Shown one piece after another: positions 8,426-12,393 of a stretch of DNA of 12,393 bases. The stretch comes from Pseudomonadota bacterium (lineage in GTDB: Bacteria; Myxococcota_A; UBA796; SXON01). Both the position numbers and the translations under genes were made by a program. The DNA is taken from contig SXOM01000335.1 in assembly GCA_005776735.1 (NCBI GenBank), positions 1-12,393 of the forward strand, written 5' to 3'. A model generated the notes under the pieces. It searched no databases and had not been told where the DNA came from. It worked only from the letters and a program-made list of their open reading frames with translations. Position 1 is the first letter of the stretch. Each line of letters begins with the position of its first letter.

Positions 8426-9444
8426 GGGGCCACCTCGCGACAGAACCCGTCGACCAGCGGGTAGAAGCGCTTGGGGCCTTCGCCGCCCACCACGACGCCG
8501 ATGTGTCCGGTGTCGAGCGCGACGTGGCGACCGGCGCCGCCGACCAGGGCCGCCAGCGGCGCCGCGGCCGCGGTGGGGGTGATGAAGTCGCGGTCGCAGG
8601 TGACCACGAGCGTCGGCACGCCGATCTTCGCCAGGTCGACGACCTCGCCGTCGATCACCCAGGTCCGGTTCACGAGCCCGTCCTTCTGGTAGCCCTCCCG
8701 GACGAACTCGGCCGCGAACGCGCCGGGCAGGGGGACGTTCTCCTCCAACCACCGCTCCCGCACGAGCACCCGGGCGAGCTGGCGCGCGTCGTGGCTCGCC
8801 GCCTCGATCGCGAGGTACTTCGAGACGTTCCCCACCGGGTCGAGCATCTGGAACGCGGGCTTCATCACGTCCGGCCCGACCAACTCCTCGAGCGGGAACG
8901 CGGCGCGTGTGTCCACGTCCCGGACGAACGCGGCGAAGCGGCCGCCATGGGCGAAGTGGACCGGCGTCGCCAGCGTGACGAGCGCCGCCACGCGGGCCGG
9001 GAACCGCGCGGCGAACATCGTCGCCAGCGTCCCGCCCATGCAGTACCCGAAGAGCACCGCGCGCGGTGCGCGGGCGTGCCGGCACGCGCGGTCCACGCTG
9101 CGTTGCAGCATGCGCAGGGTCGCCGCGACGTCTTCGCCGCCGTTCTCCGGCTCGGGCGTGCCCCAGTCCACCAGGTAGGTGGGGTGGCCGCGCTCGGCCA
9201 GCGCCGCCACCAACGACCGTCCCGGCTCGAGGTCCAGGATGTAGGCCTTGTTGATGAGCGAGGGCACCAGGACGATCGGCGTCTGCCGCCGCACCCCGCT
9301 CGGCGGGTAGTACCGGACACACAGCCGCCCCTGCCGGTGGATCACCTCGTGCGGGGTGAGCCCGGCCGGCGGTCGTGGCGTGGTCGCCAGGATCGCCATG
9401 CCCCGCTGGATGCGGGCGGCGGGGACGTCGTGCGGCGCGGTCAT
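8422..9444 (-). CDS. phaC: PHA synthase PhaC, second copy (class III/IV type)
   Basis: Protein of 340 residues, the size of class III/IV PhaC catalytic subunits, which polymerise (R)-3-hydroxyacyl-CoA to polyhydroxyalkanoate at the granule surface. The lipase-like box has Cys in place of Ser: GYCMGG (133-138, Cys135). Asp286 in CDRDFITP and His314 in GHIG complete the triad. N-terminal features such as IVLVPSLINKAYILDL and LVDWGTPEPE are typical of PhaC. The ATG at 9444 overlaps the upstream phaC stop by 4 nt (ATGA). It is clearly different from the first copy (no long identical stretches by eye), so it is a paralogue, not a recent duplication. It could form a mixed synthase with the first PhaC or prefer other monomers; both are inference. 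Confidence 0.9.
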   Translation of the reverse strand: MTAPHDVPAARIQRGMAILATTPRPPAGLTPHEVIHRQGRLCVRYYPPSGVRRQTPIVLVPSLINKAYILDLEPGRSLVAALAERGHPTYLVDWGTPEPENGGEDVAATLRMLQRSVDRACRHARAPRAVLFGYCMGGTLATMFAARFPARVAALVTLATPVHFAHGGRFAAFVRDVDTRAAFPLEELVGPDVMKPAFQMLDPVGNVSKYLAIEAASHDARQLARVLVRERWLEENVPLPGAFAAEFVREGYQKDGLVNRTWVIDGEVVDLAKIGVPTLVVTCDRDFITPTAAAAPLAALVGGAGRHVALDTGHIGVVVGGEGPKRFYPLVDGFCREVAP

Positions 9445-10463
9445 GCGTCGAGCCACTCCACGATGGCCGCCGGCAGCTTCGCGCCGGCGCAGACACCCAC
9501 GTGACCGCCGCCGAGCACCCGCGTCGTGACCGGCCCCCCCCATACGCCGCGGAGCGCGTGCGCGGCGGCGGTCGGCACGATGTGATCGTCCGACGCCGCG
9601 ACCGTGGTCGCGGGCACCGTGGCCTGCGCGAGGGTCACCGGCGTGCCGTCCATGATCCAGCCGCCGCCGACCAGGGCATTGTCGAAGTAGCACTGGCGGA
9701 CGTACTCGCGGTAGGTCGCCCCGGGGAAGTCGACCCCGTCGCCGTTCCAACGCTCCAGCGCCGCCCACAGGCGCCGGAACTCGGGGTCGCCGCCCCGGTC
9801 GAGCACCGACTTGTACTTGGCCGCGACCCCGGTGGGCCGCAGCCACCGGAAGCTGTCCTGCATCAGCTCCTTCGGGAAGTTGCCGAAGCCGTCGACGATC
9901 GCGTCGAGCGGGAACGACTCCGGACGTGCCCACCGCGCGAGCCGTCCCGACTGGTGGAAGTCGATCGGCGTCGCGAGGAAGAACGCCCGGCGCACGGGGC
10001 ACCGGCTGCCCTCGGTCCCTGCGCCGGCGCGCGCGAGGTGCACCGCCAGGAACGTGCCGCCGACGCAGTACCCGAGCACGTCGATCTTCTCGACGCCCGC
10101 GTGCCGCACCGCGCGGTCGAGACAGCGCCCGAGCACCGTGTCGACGTAGTGGGCCATCGGCGTGTCCGCGTCTTCGGGGCCCGCGCGACCCCAGTCGAGG
10201 ACGTAGACCGGAACGCCCGCGGCCGTCAGGGCCTCGACGACCGACCGACCGGGGGCCAGGTCGAACACCGTCCAGGTGTTGATGAGCGGCATCACGCAGA
10301 AGAGCGGGGGCCGGGTGGCGACGGCGGGCGCGAAGTAGCGCACGCACGCCTTGTGGTCGCGGAAGACCACGCGGTGCGGGGTGCGCCCGGTCTCCGCCGT
10401 CGCGACGGGGTCGGCTGCCAACCAGCGCAGCGTCTCGACCTTCTCGGCGATCGCGGCGACCAT
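9441..10463 (-). CDS. phaC: PHA synthase PhaC, first copy (class III/IV type)
   Basis: Protein of 340 residues (341 if the preceding GTG at 10466 is used). It contains the PhaC box GYCVGG with active-site Cys about residue 134, catalytic Asp in SDDHIVP (about 294) and His in GGHVG (about 322), so it should be active. CVMPLINTWTVFDL and VYVLDWGRAGPED are characteristic PhaC segments. The size means it needs a PhaE or PhaR partner, and such a gene lies directly upstream: the stop of that gene, TGA at 10465-10463, shares its A with the ATG at 10463 (TGATG). I prefer the ATG, but the GTG at 10466 differs by one codon only. It would act at the granule surface to build the polyester chain on the active-site cysteine. 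Confidence 0.93.
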   Translation of the reverse strand: MVAAIAEKVETLRWLAADPVATAETGRTPHRVVFRDHKACVRYFAPAVATRPPLFCVMPLINTWTVFDLAPGRSVVEALTAAGVPVYVLDWGRAGPEDADTPMAHYVDTVLGRCLDRAVRHAGVEKIDVLGYCVGGTFLAVHLARAGAGTEGSRCPVRRAFFLATPIDFHQSGRLARWARPESFPLDAIVDGFGNFPKELMQDSFRWLRPTGVAAKYKSVLDRGGDPEFRRLWAALERWNGDGVDFPGATYREYVRQCYFDNALVGGGWIMDGTPVTLAQATVPATTVAASDDHIVPTAAAHALRGVWGGPVTTRVLGGGHVGVCAGAKLPAAIVEWLDA

Positions 10464-10972
10464 CACGCCCCCGCCTTCTTGCCGCGCGGCGCGCGCTCCG
10501 CGGCGGTCGCACTCGGCGCGGTCGCCGCGGTCGGCGCGGACGCGGTGGGCGCAGGGACGTGCAACCGCCCGAGCTCCTGCCGCAACGCAGCGAGGGTCTC
10601 ACGCAGCTCGATCCGCGCCTCGGCGGCCTCGATGCGCGCCTGGACCGCCTCCTTCTGCATCGCGACGACCTGGTCCTTGAGGCCGAGGACGAGGTCCTCC
10701 TGCTGGAGCAACCGCTCCTCCAACATCGCCGCGATCTTCGCGACGCGCACGACGTCGGACCGGGTGGGGAGGTGCATCCGCTCCATCGTGTCGTCGACCG
10801 ACCGCTCGTACTGGCCGCGTGCCTTGGCCGCGTGCTCCAGGTTCTTGCCCATCGCACCCAGGAATTGCGGACTCTCGAGGACCTGGTCCCACCAGGAGCC
10901 CATCGCCTTCTCCCAGTGCTTGTAGAGCTCGTCGCCGAGCTTGCCGATGTCGGGTTGGGTCGCGGTGGCCAT
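10463..10972 (-). CDS. phaE: PhaE/PhaR-like PHA synthase subunit
   Basis: Protein of 169 residues. Residues about 8-60 are amphipathic and aromatic (GDELYKHWEKAMGSWWDQV), then HLPTRSDVVRVAK (67-79), a motif seen in class III PhaE subunits, then a long predicted coiled coil (about 80-138) rich in Glu, Leu and Ala, and an Ala/Pro/Thr tail ending KKAGA. The length is nearer to class IV PhaR (about 200) than to PhaE (about 350), so the name is provisional. It is the first gene of the operon and is fused by overlap to phaC, which supports a role as non-catalytic partner activating PhaC. ATG at 10972 with AGGAG at 10981-10977. A phasin-like granule protein is the alternative call. Confidence 0.78.
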   Translation of the reverse strand: MATATQPDIGKLGDELYKHWEKAMGSWWDQVLESPQFLGAMGKNLEHAAKARGQYERSVDDTMERMHLPTRSDVVRVAKIAAMLEERLLQQEDLVLGLKDQVVAMQKEAVQARIEAAEARIELRETLAALRQELGRLHVPAPTASAPTAATAPSATAAERAPRGKKAGA

Positions 10973-10994
10973 GCTTCTCCTACCTTCGGTTCGT

Positions 10995-11025
10995 TGCGTC
11001 GCAGCGTACAGTTACCGCATCGCAG
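10995..11025. promoter_or_regulatory. candidate operator elements in the PHA promoter region
   Basis: Minus strand CTGCGATGCGG at 11025-11015 lies between the putative -35 and -10. The same 11-mer occurs on the plus strand at 11542-11552, upstream of the phasin-like gene. A 9-bp dyad TGCGTCGCA sits at 10995-11003, near the expected start site. PHA repressors of the PhaR family are known to bind TGC-rich dyads; the link here is inference. Confidence 0.3.
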
Positions 11026-11037
11026 TATGGATGTCAA
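11009..11037 (-). promoter_or_regulatory. candidate sigma70-type promoter of the PHA operon
   Basis: A perfect -35 hexamer TTGACA is at 11037-11032. With a 17-nt spacer, a weak -10 (TAACTG) lies at 11014-11009, giving a leader of about 30 nt before the phaE-like ATG. The -35 is convincing, the -10 poor, so activation or another sigma factor may be involved. Confidence 0.45.
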
Positions 11038-11070
11038 GGGCGATGCCCCGCGACCGGGCCCGAAGCGGGC

Positions 11071-11155
11071 CGATGCCGGCGGGCATCGCGGCGCGGAGCG
11101 GGCGGTCGCCTGGGAGTTTGGCGCATCGCGGCGCGGGCGTCGTGCCCGCGCCGCG
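11071..11155. terminator. strong hairpins downstream of the phasin-like gene
   Basis: A perfect 12-bp stem (CGCGGCGCGGGC at 11127-11138 with its complement at 11144-11155) has a 5-nt loop. A second stem of 7 bp lies at 11071-11088 (CGATGCC, loop GGCG, GGCATCG). The strings GCATCGCGGCGCGG at 11083 and 11123 repeat with a 40-bp offset. The hairpins follow the phasin-like stop at 11223 and precede the operon promoter, so they may end the phasin transcript. No T-tract follows, so this could also be a palindromic repeat unit. Confidence 0.45.
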
Positions 11156-11222
11156 TGCGCTGGGGGTGCCGACTCGGCCGGGGGACGACGCGAGGTCGCC
11201 CCTCGGCCGGCGGCCGCAGCGG

Positions 11223-11453
11223 CTAGGCCTCGGCCTTGGGCGCGAGGGCGGAGACCACCGACTTCGAGACGTTGGAGCAGAGCTCCGCGCTCGCGTCGAA
11301 GCCGGCCTTGCTCATGCGGAGGTTGGCGAGGGTCTGCTCCTCGACGAGCTTGAGCTGGGCGCGCTGCCAGTCGAGCACCTGCTTCTGGGCGGCGACGAGC
11401 TGCTCGGAGGCGGTGTGGAGGTTGGTCTTGAAGGGGGCGAAGATCGTGTCCAT
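11223..11453 (-). CDS. small phasin-like protein
   Basis: Protein of 76 residues, amphipathic and helical, rich in Ala, Gln, Lys and Leu without Pro in the middle (TASEQLVAAQKQVLDWQRAQ, then helix to about 50), with no signal peptide. Such small helical proteins coat PHA granules or interact with PhaC; this one is shorter than most phasins (usually above 100 residues), so the call relies partly on its place next to the PHA operon. The ATG at 11453 has AGGAG at 11463-11459, five bases upstream; the open frame upstream of it runs through non-coding repeat DNA. It is separated from the operon by 250 bp with hairpins and an operon promoter and has its own promoter, fitting an abundant, separately regulated granule protein. 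Confidence 0.72.
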   Translation of the reverse strand: MDTIFAPFKTNLHTASEQLVAAQKQVLDWQRAQLKLVEEQTLANLRMSKAGFDASAELCSNVSKSVVSALAPKAEA

Positions 11454-11474
11454 GTGAACTCCTGCTTGGGGTGT

Positions 11475-11491
11475 CGGGCGTTGTCCGCCCG
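11475..11491. promoter_or_regulatory. leader dyad in front of the phasin-like gene
   Basis: CGGGCG (11475-11480), loop TTGTC, CGCCCG (11486-11491) forms a perfect 6-bp hairpin flanked by GGGGTGT at 11468-11474 and 11491-11497. It lies just downstream of the predicted transcription start and 12 nt upstream of the ribosome site, so it could be a repressor operator or an mRNA leader hairpin. Confidence 0.35.
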
Positions 11492-11501
11492 GGGTGTTTG
11501 A

Positions 11502-11530
11502 AAGGTATGCTCCATGCTGCGCTGCGTCAA
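11502..11530 (-). promoter_or_regulatory. candidate sigma70-type promoter of the phasin-like gene
   Basis: TTGACG at 11530-11525, a 17-nt spacer, and TACCTT at 11507-11502. The leader to the ATG at 11453 would be about 42 nt. Both this -35 and that of the PHA operon are embedded in CCTTGAC. Confidence 0.5.
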
Positions 11531-11578
11531 GGAGATTTTTGCTGCGATGCGGCGGAGCGTGTGCGGACGCGAGGCGGC

Positions 11579-11669
11579 GACCGGGGCTGGTGCAGCCAGA
11601 CCCTCGCGGTTCGGCGTGCTCGACGCTGTGCCGACCGCCGCCTCCGTCGTGCGGTTCGCTGACGTGGCG
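11579..11669. repeat. 91-bp direct repeat, copy 1
   Basis: Matches 11841-11931 base for base with an exact 262-bp offset and five mismatches clustered at 11630-11642; no indels. It begins GACCGGGGCTGG and ends GACGTGGCG. A small internal hairpin GGCTG-GTG-CAGCC lies near its start. It has no terminal inverted repeats and no convincing coding frame. Confidence 0.9.
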
Positions 11670-11840
11670 TGGACCCGGCGGTGACCTCGTCCTGCACAAC
11701 GCCGCGCGCGTCCACCCCCCCGAGCGCGCCGCCCCGCGACCCGGGTCGCCGCGTCGTGCCCAGCCCCCGCCGGTTCAGCTCACCGCCGCCGCGCGCGGCC
11801 GCCAAAATACCGCTCGGAGTGTGACGTCGCCGTGCTCACC

Positions 11841-11931
11841 GACCGGGGCTGGTGCAGCCAGACCCTCGCGGTTCGGCGTGCTCGACGCTGTACCAACCGG
11901 CGTGTCCGTCGTGCGGTTCGCTGACGTGGCG
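11841..11931. repeat. 91-bp direct repeat, copy 2
   Basis: Second copy of the repeat at 11579-11669. Similarity begins and ends sharply at both edges, so the unit looks discrete. The 171 bases between the copies are GC-rich, hold a weak hairpin (GTGGAC near 11669 with GTCCAC near 11709) and no gene. Confidence 0.9.
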
Positions 11932-11948
11932 GGTGACGGGTCGGGGGG

Positions 11949-12006
11949 AATTGGCCGAGCGCAGCGCAGGTTCGCTTGCGAACCTGCGGCGGAGCGAGCG
12001 CCAATT
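11949..12006. repeat. 58-bp imperfect inverted repeat upstream of the transposase
   Basis: Outer arms AATTGGC (11949-11955) and GCCAATT (12000-12006) and inner arms CGCAGGTTCGC (11965-11975) and GCGAACCTGCG (11978-11988) are perfect; the segments between them pair partly. GGGTGA at 11931 and TCACCC at 12007 add an outer pairing. The structure lies 91 bp before the IS110-type start codon. Confidence 0.75.
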
Positions 12007-12097
12007 TCACCCGGCCCGGCAGATGGGATGAGGTGGCCGACGCTCCAACAGGGGCAGCTACCGCTGTACGATCACGAAGATCACGGAGTCACCGGCC

Positions 12098-12393
12098 ATG
12101 GACAAGACTAACAACATCGCGATCGGGATCGATCTGGGTGACCGGATGTCCGACGTATGCGTGCTCGACGGCGGCAAGGTGGTTGGACGCGAAAGGGTGG
12201 CGATGACCCGTGAGGCGTTCCACGCGATGTTCGGCGGGTTGGTGCGCTGTCCGGTGGCGATCGAGGCGGGCGCCCAGTGCGCTTGGGTGGCTGCGACGCT
12301 GCAGGAGCTCGGCTTCGACGTGGTGGTGGCCAACTCGCGGCGGCTGGCGGTGATCAGCACGAACACGCGGAAGAATGATCGCAACGATGCCGA
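12098..12393 (+). CDS. IS110-family transposase, N-terminal part (cut by window end)
   Basis: The visible 98 codons give the RuvC-like DEDD domain typical of IS110 recombinases: Asp12 in GIDLGDRMSDVCVLD, Glu56 in VAIEAGA, the segment GFDVVVANSRRLAVIS, and KNDRNDA near the end with the last acidic pair. The ATG at 12098 has GGAG at 12085-12088, nine bases upstream. The C-terminal half with the catalytic serine of this family lies outside the window, so intactness cannot be judged. The reading frame is open to the edge. IS110 enzymes recombine DNA guided by a structured non-coding RNA encoded in the element. Confidence 0.9.
   Translation, partial: MDKTNNIAIGIDLGDRMSDVCVLDGGKVVGRERVAMTREAFHAMFGGLVRCPVAIEAGAQCAWVAATLQELGFDVVVANSRRLAVISTNTRKNDRNDA

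Larger units (their letters stand above)
11932..12393 (+). mobile_element. left part of an IS110-family insertion sequence (boundary uncertain)
   Basis: The 5' portion of an IS110-type transposase gene runs off the window, so the element is only partly present. Its left end must lie in the non-coding stretch before 12098; 11932, just after the second 91-bp repeat, is a guess. IS110 elements lack ordinary terminal inverted repeats and target duplications, so the edge cannot be seen here. Confidence 0.55.

Noticed and set aside
8426..9496. N-terminal extension of the acyl-CoA synthetase frame
   Set aside because: This stretch is the shadow of the second phaC; the GTG at 8425 with its ribosome site fits the family's usual N-terminus.
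9441..10463. Ordinary serine esterase in place of PhaC
   Set aside because: The nucleophile position is Cys in a GYCxGG box, with PhaC-specific flanking segments, in both copies.
11494..12111. 205-codon open frame on the plus strand
   Set aside because: It spans both 91-bp repeats and the inverted repeat, in different frames for each repeat copy, and shows no domain; treated as non-coding.
12058..12384. 108-codon open frame on the minus strand
   Set aside because: It is antisense to the IS110 transposase, whose DEDD motifs are clear.

Overview
The window is GC-rich bacterial DNA and most likely comes from a myxobacterium or close relative (Myxococcota). The inference rests on three things: a C-terminal anchor of MYXO-CTERM type (Cys pair, hydrophobic stretch, Arg run), several surface lipoproteins with Asp-Thr(-Gly) low-complexity linkers, and very GC-biased codon use. 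No rRNA, tRNA or CRISPR array is visible.

Layout. Positions 1-398 hold an imperfect repeat array with a 16-bp palindrome and no convincing gene. Positions 399-2222 (+) hold two genes: a small lipoprotein with a seven-unit 9-bp (Asp-Thr-Gly) repeat, and a secreted TolB-like beta-propeller protein. A hairpin at 2224-2272 separates them from the converging minus-strand operon. From 10972 down to 2282 runs an eight-gene minus-strand operon in which every junction overlaps by 1-4 nt or abuts exactly. In transcription order it encodes a PhaE/PhaR-like PHA synthase subunit, two PhaC-type PHA synthases, an acyl-CoA synthetase, a lipoprotein with a possible lipocalin-like domain, a putative outer-membrane beta-barrel protein, an alpha/beta-hydrolase lipoprotein, and a secreted lipase-like hydrolase with a MYXO-CTERM-like tail. 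A small phasin-like gene (11453-11223, minus) with its own promoter lies just upstream. Positions 11454-12097 are non-coding and carry two copies of a 91-bp repeat and a long inverted repeat. The window ends inside the 5' part of an IS110-family transposase gene (12098 onward).

How the genes may work together (inference). The operon joins intracellular polyester synthesis and granule proteins to an acyl-CoA ligase and to four cell-envelope or secreted proteins, two of them alpha/beta hydrolases. An economical reading is a lipid-scavenging-to-storage pathway: surface lipase releases fatty acids, envelope proteins help take them up, the ligase makes acyl-CoA, and the two-subunit PhaC/PhaE synthase stores the carbon as polyhydroxyalkanoate on phasin-coated granules. 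The sequence supports co-transcription and the enzyme families; the substrate flow is not shown by it. The most unusual points are two distinct PhaC genes in tandem, the envelope module translationally coupled to the PHA module, and the structured left flank of the IS110 element, where a bridge RNA could be encoded.
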